Positions 1 to 5,473 of a stretch of 5,473 nucleotides of DNA are shown here, piece by piece; within the stretch, counting starts at the first letter, position 1; the number at the start of each line of letters is the position of its first letter. The stretch spans positions 1 to 5,473 of the forward strand of contig JAAYZL010000218.1 in assembly GCA_012514855.1 (NCBI GenBank). Direction: 5' to 3'. Under the pieces are notes generated by a model, which worked only from the letters and a program-made list of their open reading frames with translations, had not been told where the DNA came from and ran no database searches. A program made the translations under genes and the position numbers. Source of the stretch: Clostridiales bacterium. Its GTDB lineage: Bacteria > Bacillota_A > Clostridia > Christensenellales > Aristaeellaceae.

Positions 1-1647
1 GAAATACGGCATCGGGCACATCGTAGCGCCGTGGGTCATGGAGCTCGTCATCGAGAGCACCATGCCGAAGCAGTGGAACATCGGCACCTGGATCATGAGC
101 TGGTCGTAGCTCGACAGATCCATGCAGTCGCCGATCGCCTTTCCGTTGTTGACGACGTTGTAGTGCGTGAGCATGACGCCCTTCGGGAAGCCCGTCGTCC
201 CGGACGTATACTGCATGTTGCACACGTCGTGGCGGTCGAGCTGGCGCGCGCGCTGGTAGACCTCGCTCATCGGCACGTTCTTTGCGAGCGAGAGCGCGCC
301 CTCCCACGAAAAGCAGCCCGGCTGGTCGGACTCGCAGGAGATGACGTTGCGAAGATACGGCAGCCGCTTGCTGAACAGCTCGCCCGGCGCGGTGGCCTTG
401 AGTTCCGGGCAGATCTCGTTGATGATCTGGACGTAGTTCGAATCCTTGTAGCCGTCGATCATCACGAGCGTGTGCGTGTCCGACTGGCGCAGCAGATACT
501 CGGCCTCGTGCACCTTGTAGGCGGTGTTGACGGTCACGAGCACCGCGCCGATCTTGACCGCCGCCCAGAAGGTGACGAACCACTGCGGTATGTTCGTCGC
601 CCAGATCGCCACGTGGTCGCGGCGCTTGACGCCCATCGCGATCAGCGCGCGCGCGAACAGGTCGACGTCGTCGCGGAATTCCGAGTAGGTGCGCGTGTAG
701 TCGCACGCCGTGTAGCGGAACGCGTATTGGTCGGGGAACTCCTTGACGACGCGGTCGAGCACCTCCGGGAACGTCAGGTCGATCAGGTGCTCCTTCGGCC
801 ACGGGTACTTGCCGGTTCCGCGGTTGTCCGTTTGAAGGCATTCCGCGGAGTAGGTATTGATGAAGTGCGCGAAGTGCGGGAACACGATGCCCGCGTCGGT
901 CAGGTCGGGCATCCAGCGCTTGACCCACTCGAGCGACACGAAGCCGTCGTAGTCATTGTCCCGCAGGCAGTCGAGCATCCGATAGATCGGCAGATCGCCC
1001 TCGCCCATCATCCGGTAGGCGATGCGGCCGTTTTCGACGACCGAGTCCTTCGCGTGCACGTGGCGGATGTATTGTCCGAGGTTCCGGACGGTCGTCTCCG
1101 GCTCCTCCCCGAAGAAGCGGTACGGGTGGTGGATGTCCCAGAGCGCGGCGACTTCCTCCCGGTCGACGCGGTCGAGCAGCTTGCGAAGCCGCGCGGTGTC
1201 CGCGTAGACGCCGTTCGTCTCGACGAGCAGCTTCACGCCCCTGCCCTTCGCGCGGTCGGCCAGGAGCAAAAGCGCCCGAACGATCTTCTCGTCGTCGACC
1301 TCGCCTTCGGGGTGCGCGTCGCGGTCGGCGAGCACGCGGATGCAGGGCGTTCCGAGTTGCTCGGCGAGCTCGATGTACTCGGTGATCTCGAGGATCGCCG
1401 CCTCGCGGTCGGCATCGTCCTTGAGCGGCGTGCTGGAGGAGAGGCAGGGAATCGTAAGCCGCAGATCGCTCAGTTTCTGGATGGTCTGGTTGATGCGGCG
1501 CGGCGTGAACGGGGCGGCGGTCACGGCGTGTATGTTGCGGCCGATGCCACGGATCTCGATGCCGTCAAATTGAAAGTCCTTTGCCATCGTGTAGATGTCG
1601 ACCCAATCGAAGTCCGGACATCCAATCGTCGAAAAGGCGATTCGCAT
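1..1647 (-). CDS. TIM-barrel isomerase/epimerase fused to AMP-forming acyl-CoA ligase (3' end off window)
   Basis: One open frame of 549 codons, read leftward from ATG at 1647, with no stop before the window edge. Residues 1-265 resemble the xylose isomerase-like TIM barrel (sugar phosphate isomerase/epimerase, AP endonuclease 2 fold): FDGIEIRG near 27-34 and the expected metal ligands E143 (LVETNG), D171 (WDIHH), H198 (HVHAKD) and E240 (SLEWVK). H174 completes the DxxH pattern seen in tagatose epimerase-type enzymes. After a short linker (about 266-283), residues 283-549 match the N-terminal part of acyl-CoA synthetases: WATNIPQW at 349-356, KIGAVLVTVN at 365-374, and the phosphate-binding loop YTSGTTGFPKG at 480-490. 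Roughly 250-300 ligase residues should lie beyond the window. The ATG is preferred because GGAGGG lies six bases upstream; an in-frame TAG at 1708-1710 closes the frame, and the only alternative start, TTG at 1672-1674, lacks a good site. The ligase half would adenylate a carboxylic acid and load it on CoA; the barrel would isomerise or epimerise a small sugar-like or hydroxy-keto compound. Substrates cannot be read from the sequence. Confidence 0.9.
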   Translation of the reverse strand, partial: MRIAFSTIGCPDFDWVDIYTMAKDFQFDGIEIRGIGRNIHAVTAAPFTPRRINQTIQKLSDLRLTIPCLSSSTPLKDDADREAAILEITEYIELAEQLGTPCIRVLADRDAHPEGEVDDEKIVRALLLLADRAKGRGVKLLVETNGVYADTARLRKLLDRVDREEVAALWDIHHPYRFFGEEPETTVRNLGQYIRHVHAKDSVVENGRIAYRMMGEGDLPIYRMLDCLRDNDYDGFVSLEWVKRWMPDLTDAGIVFPHFAHFINTYSAECLQTDNRGTGKYPWPKEHLIDLTFPEVLDRVVKEFPDQYAFRYTACDYTRTYSEFRDDVDLFARALIAMGVKRRDHVAIWATNIPQWFVTFWAAVKIGAVLVTVNTAYKVHEAEYLLRQSDTHTLVMIDGYKDSNYVQIINEICPELKATAPGELFSKRLPYLRNVISCESDQPGCFSWEGALSLAKNVPMSEVYQRARQLDRHDVCNMQYTSGTTGFPKGVMLTHYNVVNNGKAIGDCMDLSSYDQLMIQVPMFHCFGMVLSMTSSMTHGATMCPMPYF

Positions 1648-1653
1648 TGGTTT

Positions 1654-1669
1654 CCCTCCACTTCCTCCC
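1654..1669 (-). promoter_or_regulatory. Tandem Shine-Dalgarno sites for the fusion gene
   Basis: On the minus strand GGAGGG (1659-1654) sits six bases before the ATG at 1647, an ideal distance. A second purine run, GGGAGGA (1669-1663), lies just upstream and could be a standby site. The nearer copy decides the start codon. Confidence 0.75.
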
Positions 1670-1712
1670 GTCAAGCTCCGATTTATTCGGCGCTTGCCTT
1701 GGTGTGGCTACG

Positions 1713-1741
1713 ATTTTAGCATCGGGCCGCATGGAAATCAA
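1713..1741 (-). promoter_or_regulatory. Sigma-A-type promoter for the leftward fusion gene
   Basis: Read on the minus strand, TTGATT (1741-1736; 4 of 6 to consensus) and TAAAAT (1718-1713; 5 of 6) are separated by exactly 17 bases, and TGC directly precedes the -10, giving an extended -10 element. Transcription would start near 1706, leaving a leader of about 58 bases before the ATG. This is pattern matching to the vegetative consensus, not a mapped start. Confidence 0.6.
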
Positions 1742-1807
1742 CGGGCCGGAAGTTAAGATTTGCATATTCATTCATCCCGCACTTGCATTAACCGTTCGGC
1801 AAATCGC

Positions 1808-1836
1808 TTGTACCGCGGCCGCTTTTGTGGTAAGAT
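1808..1836 (+). promoter_or_regulatory. Sigma-A-type promoter for the zapA-U32-mutS2 operon
   Basis: TTGTAC (1808-1813; 3 of 6 to consensus) and TAAGAT (1831-1836; 4 of 6) are 17 bases apart, and TGG precedes the -10, so it has the extended -10 TGn motif. An overlapping GATAAT (1834-1839) fits the -10 consensus better but would have a 20-base spacer. The start would be near 1843, immediately before the first leader hairpin. The spacer contains the palindrome GCGGCCGC (1815-1822). Confidence 0.5.
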
Positions 1837-1844
1837 AATGCTTA

Positions 1845-1864
1845 GCAATCCGCCTGCGGATTGC
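1845..1864 (+). promoter_or_regulatory. Leader hairpin 1 upstream of zapA
   Basis: GCAATCCGC (1845-1853) and its perfect reverse complement GCGGATTGC (1856-1864) flank a CT centre; in RNA this would be an eight-pair stem with a four-base loop. It begins at or just after the predicted transcription start, so it may protect the 5' end of the mRNA. As DNA it is also a near-perfect palindrome that a regulator could bind just downstream of the promoter. No U-run follows, so it does not look like an intrinsic terminator. Confidence 0.55.
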
Positions 1865-1866
1865 GG

Positions 1867-1900
1867 GTCGGCGGGTCATATACGGCATTGACACGCCGAC
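1867..1900 (+). promoter_or_regulatory. Leader hairpin 2 upstream of zapA
   Basis: GTCGGCG (1867-1873) pairs perfectly with CGCCGAC (1894-1900). Inside it, after a single G/A mismatch (1874, 1893), GTCA (1875-1878) pairs with TGAC (1889-1892), leaving a ten-base loop (1879-1888). It begins two bases after hairpin 1. It ends 20 bases before the zapA ribosome binding site, which itself stays unpaired. No U-run follows, so termination is unlikely in this form. The TTGACA at 1888-1893 is explained as part of this stem. Confidence 0.5.
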
Positions 1901-1920
1901 AAGCAGTAGAACAGGAAAGC

Positions 1921-1926
1921 GGGAGG
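1921..1926 (+). promoter_or_regulatory. Ribosome binding site of zapA
   Basis: GGGAGG lies seven bases before the ATG at 1934 and is a strong match to the anti-Shine-Dalgarno sequence. It selects this ATG over the overlapping out-of-frame TTG start at 1861. Confidence 0.75.
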
Positions 1927-1933
1927 ATTTGGT

Positions 1934-2200
1934 ATGCAGAAAATCCGGACCACGGTGCGGGTCGCGGGCAAGGACTACACGATTGCCAGCTACGACGACG
2001 AGGCGCACGTGCAGCGCGTGGCCTCGTACGTCGACCGCAAGATGAACGAGCTTTCGCTGGCGACGCGGCTTCCGCAGGCGCAGCTCTCGGTGCTCGCGGC
2101 GATGAACATCTGTGACGACATGCTCAAGGCGCACGACGAGATCAACCGGCTGCGCAAGGAGCTCGAGGAGGCGCGCCAGTCGTCCGAGGCGAAAAAATGA
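1934..2200 (+). CDS. zapA: Cell division protein ZapA
   Basis: An 88-residue protein, close to the usual ZapA length in Bacillota. ZapA binds FtsZ in the cytoplasm and promotes bundling of protofilaments and Z-ring stability. Residues 4-18 (IRTTVRVAGKDYTIA) fit the family's N-terminal beta strand with the typical V-x-G-K-x-Y-x-I pattern. HVQRVASYVDRKMNEL (25-40) is the conserved first helix. LSVLAAMNICDDML (51-64) starts the long helix that ends in a charged coiled coil (about 65-88, NRLRKELEEA), the dimer/tetramer-forming part of known ZapA proteins. It is the first gene of the rightward operon, has a strong ribosome binding site and a structured leader, and its stop codon overlaps the start of the U32 gene. 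Gene order in Clostridia supports the call. The family assignment is from motif resemblance. Confidence 0.88.
   Translation: MQKIRTTVRVAGKDYTIASYDDEAHVQRVASYVDRKMNELSLATRLPQAQLSVLAAMNICDDMLKAHDEINRLRKELEEARQSSEAKK
2186..2200 (+). promoter_or_regulatory. Ribosome binding site and ATGA overlap coupling zapA to the U32 gene
   Basis: GAGG (2186-2189) lies seven bases before the ATG at 2197, and ATGA (2197-2200) holds both the U32 start and the zapA stop. This arrangement lets ribosomes ending zapA restart on the U32 gene, and it fixes the U32 start codon. Confidence 0.7.
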
Positions 2201-4470
2201 CGGAACTCCTCGCCCCGGCCGGGGGGATGGAGGCGCTCAAAGCGGCGGTCGAAAACGGCGCGGACGCGGTGTATCTCGGCGCGCTGGCCTTCAACGCCCG
2301 GCGCGGCGCGGACAACTTCGACGGAGCGGGGCTTCGAGAGGCGATCGAATTTTGCCACCTGCGCGGCGTGCTTTCGTATGTGACGCTCAACACGCTCGTG
2401 CGCGAGGACGAGCTTCCCGGGCTCGACCGGCAGATCAGAGAGATCGCGGAGGCGGGCGCGGACGCGGCGATCGTGCAGGATTTGGGCGTCGCCGCGTCGG
2501 TCAGGGCGATCGCGCCTGAAATCAAGCTGCACGCGAGCACGCAGATGGCCGTCCACAATGGGCAGGGCGTCGAATTCCTGCGCGACCGCGGCTTTTCGCG
2601 CGCGGTGCTCGCCCGGGAGATGCCGCTCCCGGAGATCGAAAAGTGCCGGGGCCTCGGCGTCGAGCTCGAGGCGTTCTGCCACGGCGCGCTGTGCGTGAGC
2701 TGCTCCGGTCAGTGCCTTTTTTCGAGCCTCGTCGGGGGGAGGAGCGGCAACCGCGGCATGTGCGCGCAGCCGTGCAGGCTCCCGTATAGGCTTCGCGAGA
2801 AGGAGGGGTACCTGCTCTCGACGCGCGACCTGATGCTGGTCGACGAGCTCGGCGCGCTGCAAACGGCCGGGATTTCGTCGTTCAAGATCGAGGGCAGGCT
2901 CAAGCGCCCGGAGTACGTCGCGATCGCGACCGCGATTTACAGGAGAGCGCTCGACGGCGAGCCGGCGGCGGACGGGGACCGCGAGGCGCTTTTGCAGATC
3001 TTCAACCGCGGCGGGTTCGGCCGCGGCTACCTCCGGGGGATGCGCGACTCCGACATCGTGTTTCCGGAGCGCCCGAACCACGTCGGAGTGCTCGTCGCGG
3101 AAAACGGGCGGCTCCTGAAGGACGTCTCCGCGGAGGACGCGCTGGTCGCGCGGGGGGCGGAGGACGTTCCCGTCAGGCTCGAGGGCCGCGCGGGGGCGAG
3201 GGTCGCCGCGCGGGGCAGAATCTTCCGGCTCGTCGACGAAAGGCAGATGGCCCGCGCGCGGGAAAGCTATCAAATGCCGCGCAGGTTCGTGCCGGTCTCG
3301 GCCTCTCTGGCGCTTCGGGTCGGGGAGCCGATGCAATTGACGGTCTCGGACGGGACGTTCGCGTTTTCCGCCGCCGGCGACACCGTCGTGCGCGCCGAGA
3401 AGCGGCCGTTCGACCCCGGCCGCGCGCGCGAACAGATCGAAAAAACCGGCGGCACCGCGTACAAGATCGACGAGGTCGAAATCGACGCGGACGACACGGC
3501 GTTCGCCGCGATGTCGCAGCTGAACGCGCTGCGCCGAAGCGCGCTCGACGGGCTGTCAACCCTCCGGCTGGAACCGTACAGGAAGCGCGTCTGCCCGGCG
3601 GCGTTCCCGGCGATTTCCCGCCCCGAGGCGGCGAGGACGCGGCTCATCGCGCAGTCCGCCGACCCGGACGCGCTGCTTCGGGCGCTTTCGGCGGGCGCGG
3701 ACGAGATCGCGCTCGCGCCGGACGACCTGCGAACGGACGCGCTCGACCGGGCGCTGGAAGAACTGAACGGGCATTCGTTCGCGCTTGTGCTCCCGCAGGT
3801 CGCGAATACGGCGACGCTCGCGGACATCCACCGCTGGGCGAACGCGAACGCCGGCCGCATCGCGGCCGCCTACCGGACGAACGCAACGCATCTGGCGCTA
3901 GATTGGCCGGGGGAGAAGCGCGCCGGATACCCGCTGAACCTGTTCAATTCGCGCGCAATTACGGAGGCGGGCGTTTCGCGCTACATTCCGTCGGTCGAGC
4001 TGACCGCGCGCCAGATCGCGGCGCTTCCGGGCGAAAAGGAGCTCGTCGTGTGGGGCCGCGTGCCGCTGATGACGCTAAGGCACTGTCCGCTCCGCGCGAA
4101 CTGGGCGCTCCCCGGCTGCCACGCGGACTGCCGGCGGTGTGATTTCAAAAAGTCTCCGAACGACGGCGCGCCCGAAACCCTCGACGGGCTGTCCTTGACC
4201 GACCGGCTGGGCGTCGGCTTCCCGCTTAGGCGCATCGCGTCGGGCGAGGGCTGCCTGATCGAGGTGCTCAACAGCGTTCCGATGTCTCTCCTGCGCAGAT
4301 TCGACCGGCTGCCGGGGGCGTCCGGCTGGGTGCTGCTGCTGGATGCGGGCGAGCCGATTGAGGCGGTCGTGAAAGCCCACCGCGCGGCGCTGGACGGGGA
4401 AAAGCCCGATCTCTCCGCGCTCGACGGCCTCGGCACGACGACCGGACATTACTTCCGTGGAGTAGAATAA
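2197..4470 (+). CDS. U32 family protein with DUF3656 domain (RlhA/YdcP-like)
   Basis: A 757-residue protein, complete in the window. The N-terminal U32 barrel (about 1-290) starts with ELLAPAGGMEALKAAVENGADAVYLG and carries the family signature CHGALCVSCSGQC (161-173), then NRGMCAQPCRLPY (185-197), SSFKIEGRLKRPEYV (227-241) and FNRGGFGRGYL (269-279). C161, C166, C169, C173, C189 and C193 are candidates for the Fe-S cluster ligands reported in U32 proteins. A DUF3656-like region follows (about 365-455: KTGGTAYKIDEVEID, SQLNALRRSAL). The C-terminal part (about 480-757) looks like a second, degenerate U32 module: NLFNSRAITEAG (581-592), GRVPLMTLRHC (620-630), C641/C645/C648, LTDRLGVGFPLRR (667-679), C686 and LNSVP (691-695). 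Despite the 'peptidase' name, studied relatives (RlhA, TrhP) hydroxylate cytidine or uridine in rRNA or tRNA, so RNA modification is the better guess; the substrate is inferred. It is longer than E. coli RlhA (about 650 residues). It uses about 18 AGG/AGA arginine codons, more than its neighbours. Confidence 0.88.
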   Translation: MTELLAPAGGMEALKAAVENGADAVYLGALAFNARRGADNFDGAGLREAIEFCHLRGVLSYVTLNTLVREDELPGLDRQIREIAEAGADAAIVQDLGVAASVRAIAPEIKLHASTQMAVHNGQGVEFLRDRGFSRAVLAREMPLPEIEKCRGLGVELEAFCHGALCVSCSGQCLFSSLVGGRSGNRGMCAQPCRLPYRLREKEGYLLSTRDLMLVDELGALQTAGISSFKIEGRLKRPEYVAIATAIYRRALDGEPAADGDREALLQIFNRGGFGRGYLRGMRDSDIVFPERPNHVGVLVAENGRLLKDVSAEDALVARGAEDVPVRLEGRAGARVAARGRIFRLVDERQMARARESYQMPRRFVPVSASLALRVGEPMQLTVSDGTFAFSAAGDTVVRAEKRPFDPGRAREQIEKTGGTAYKIDEVEIDADDTAFAAMSQLNALRRSALDGLSTLRLEPYRKRVCPAAFPAISRPEAARTRLIAQSADPDALLRALSAGADEIALAPDDLRTDALDRALEELNGHSFALVLPQVANTATLADIHRWANANAGRIAAAYRTNATHLALDWPGEKRAGYPLNLFNSRAITEAGVSRYIPSVELTARQIAALPGEKELVVWGRVPLMTLRHCPLRANWALPGCHADCRRCDFKKSPNDGAPETLDGLSLTDRLGVGFPLRRIASGEGCLIEVLNSVPMSLLRRFDRLPGASGWVLLLDAGEPIEAVVKAHRAALDGEKPDLSALDGLGTTTGHYFRGVE
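4459..4462 (+). promoter_or_regulatory. Ribosome binding site of mutS2 inside the U32 gene
   Basis: GGAG (4459-4462) lies ten bases before the ATG at 4473, a little far and shorter than the sites of the other genes. Only two bases separate the U32 stop from the mutS2 start, so coupling to U32 translation probably helps initiation. Confidence 0.5.
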
Positions 4471-4472
4471 TT

Positions 4473-5473
4473 ATGCAAGACCGGAATCTCAGGGTGTTGG
4501 AATATCCGAAAATCCTCGACAGGCTCGCGAAGCTCGCGATGACCGACCCCGGAAAGGCGGCGGCGCTCGCGGCCCGGCCGTCGGGCGACCCGTTCGAGGT
4601 GCGGCTTTTGCAGCAGGAGACCGAGGAGGCGCTGACCTCCTACGCGTACCACGGCGGCACGCCGATGGCGTATTTTCAGGACGTGTCGGAGCACCTGCAG
4701 CTGGCGAAGGTCGGCGCGACGCTCTCAATGCGGGCGCTGCTGCTGGTCGCCGAGGGGCTGCGCGCGGCGCGGTCGGTGCGCGCATCGCTCGTCGGCGACC
4801 GCGAGGACACGCCGAGGCTCACCGAGCTCGCGTCGGCGCTCGCGACGAACCGCCCGCTCGAGGAGGAGATCTTCAACGCGATCCTCTCCGAGGACGAGAT
4901 GGCCGACCGCGCGAGCCCGGAGCTCTACGAGATCCGCCGCCACATCCGCACGCTCAACGACAAGGTGCGCGAGCGCCTGAACGCGATCATCCGCTCGTCC
5001 GCGATGCAGAAATACCTGCAGGACTCGATCATCACGATGCGCAACGGCCGCTACGTGATCCCGGTGCGCGCGGACAGCCGCCAGGCGGTGCCGGGGCTCG
5101 TGCACGACCAGTCCGGCAGCGGCTCGACGCTGTTCATCGAGCCCGCGGCGGTCGTCGAGATCGGCAACGACCTGAAGCAGTGGTCGCTGAAGGAGCGGCA
5201 GGAGATCGACCGGATACTCGGCGAGTTCTCCGACCGCGTCGCGCCGGACGCCGACCTGTACAGGAACAACATCGCGGTGCTCTCGAAGCTCGACGCGATC
5301 TTCGCGCGCGCGGCGCTATCGCGCGAGATGCGCGCCGTGCCGCCAAAATTGAACGGGGAGGGGCGCGTGAACCTGATGCGCGCGCGGCACCCGCTGATCG
5401 ACCCGGAAACGGTCGTGCCGTCGACTTTGTGGATGGGCGGGGATTTCACGGCGCTGATCATCACCGGCCCGAA
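4473..5473 (+). CDS. mutS2: MutS2 ATPase, N-terminal part (cut by window edge)
   Basis: The first 333 residues of a protein that in this family is usually about 780-790 long; it runs off the right edge. The opening LRVLEYPKILDRLAKLA (6-22) is the typical MutS2 start. Residues about 130-300 hold the lever/clamp helices with the hallmark stretch ITMRNGRYVIPV (187-198), GLVHDQSGSGSTLFIEP (208-224) and a helical coiled stretch around 225-255. LMRARHPLID (301-310) precedes the ATPase domain, and the sequence stops at LIITGP (328-333), the beginning of the Walker A loop. MutS2 lacks the mismatch-binding domain of MutS. Family members have been linked to suppression of recombination and, in Bacillus subtilis, to splitting collided ribosomes through a C-terminal Smr domain and KOW region; those parts are outside this window. 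It is the third gene of the operon, two bases after the U32 stop. Confidence 0.92.
   Translation, partial: MQDRNLRVLEYPKILDRLAKLAMTDPGKAAALAARPSGDPFEVRLLQQETEEALTSYAYHGGTPMAYFQDVSEHLQLAKVGATLSMRALLLVAEGLRAARSVRASLVGDREDTPRLTELASALATNRPLEEEIFNAILSEDEMADRASPELYEIRRHIRTLNDKVRERLNAIIRSSAMQKYLQDSIITMRNGRYVIPVRADSRQAVPGLVHDQSGSGSTLFIEPAAVVEIGNDLKQWSLKERQEIDRILGEFSDRVAPDADLYRNNIAVLSKLDAIFARAALSREMRAVPPKLNGEGRVNLMRARHPLIDPETVVPSTLWMGGDFTALIITGP

Noticed and set aside
31..1719. A 562-codon open frame on the plus strand.
   Set aside because: It is the exact antisense register of the minus-strand fusion gene. Its translation is rich in Val, Arg, His, Asp and Glu with no recognisable domain, while the minus strand gives clear enzyme motifs. 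GC-rich codon use removes stops from this mirror frame.
1888..1893. A perfect TTGACA -35 box just upstream of zapA.
   Set aside because: No -10 box lies at 16-18 bases; TAGAAC at 1907 is only 13 bases away. The hexamer is accounted for by the second hairpin.
1845..1900. The hairpins as an intrinsic terminator.
   Set aside because: Neither stem is followed by a T-run, and no rightward gene ends upstream of them in this window.
1861..2115. An 84-codon plus-strand frame starting with TTG ahead of zapA.
   Set aside because: It is out of frame with zapA, begins inside a leader hairpin and has no ribosome binding site; zapA with ATG at 1934 explains the region.
1990..3336. A 448-codon open frame on the minus strand across zapA and the U32 gene.
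   Set aside because: It lies opposite two genes with clear family motifs and good ribosome binding sites, and its own translation is Arg/Ala/Pro-rich with no recognisable domain.
3173..3891. Several overlapping minus-strand frames of 80-196 codons opposite the U32 gene.
   Set aside because: All are low-complexity Arg/Ser/Ala-rich shadows of one intact coding frame.
5051..5464. A 137-codon minus-strand frame at the right end.
   Set aside because: It overlaps the strongly conserved core of mutS2 and shows no motif of its own.

Overview
The window is very GC-rich, roughly two thirds G+C by eye. It carries four protein genes, arranged as one leftward gene and a rightward three-gene run that diverge from a 286-base intergenic region. 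The order zapA – long U32 'peptidase' with a DUF3656 domain – mutS2, the Clostridia-like ZapA sequence and the strong GGAGG-type ribosome binding sites point to a GC-rich member of the Clostridia (Bacillota), probably an uncultured or gut lineage. That assignment rests on recalled gene order and protein resemblance, not on a search.

Left part (minus strand, 1647 down to the window edge): one uninterrupted reading frame that joins two enzyme types. The first ~265 residues are a sugar-phosphate isomerase/epimerase-type TIM barrel with an intact Glu/Asp/His/Glu metal site. From about residue 283 it continues as the N-terminal half of an acyl-CoA-synthetase-like AMP-forming ligase, including the YTSGTTGFPKG nucleotide loop. 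The gene leaves the window before the rest of the ligase. This is the most unusual item here.

Middle (1648-1933): a divergent regulatory region. A good extended -10 promoter drives the leftward gene (TTGATT-17-TAAAAT) and a second extended -10 promoter drives the rightward genes (TTGTAC-17-TAAGAT). The rightward transcript would begin with two consecutive hairpins (1845-1864 and 1867-1900) ahead of a GGGAGG ribosome binding site.

Right part (plus strand, 1934 to the window edge): zapA (Z-ring-associated protein), then a 757-residue U32 protein related to the RlhA/YdcP group of RNA-modifying enzymes, then mutS2, cut by the window edge just inside its Walker A loop. The first pair overlaps by four bases (ATGA) and the second is separated by two bases, so the three are almost certainly co-transcribed and translationally coupled. 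The operon joins cell division with two proteins whose studied relatives act on RNA or ribosomes (U32 hydroxylases; MutS2 in ribosome rescue). No RNA genes, insertion sequences, CRISPR arrays or terminators were recognised.
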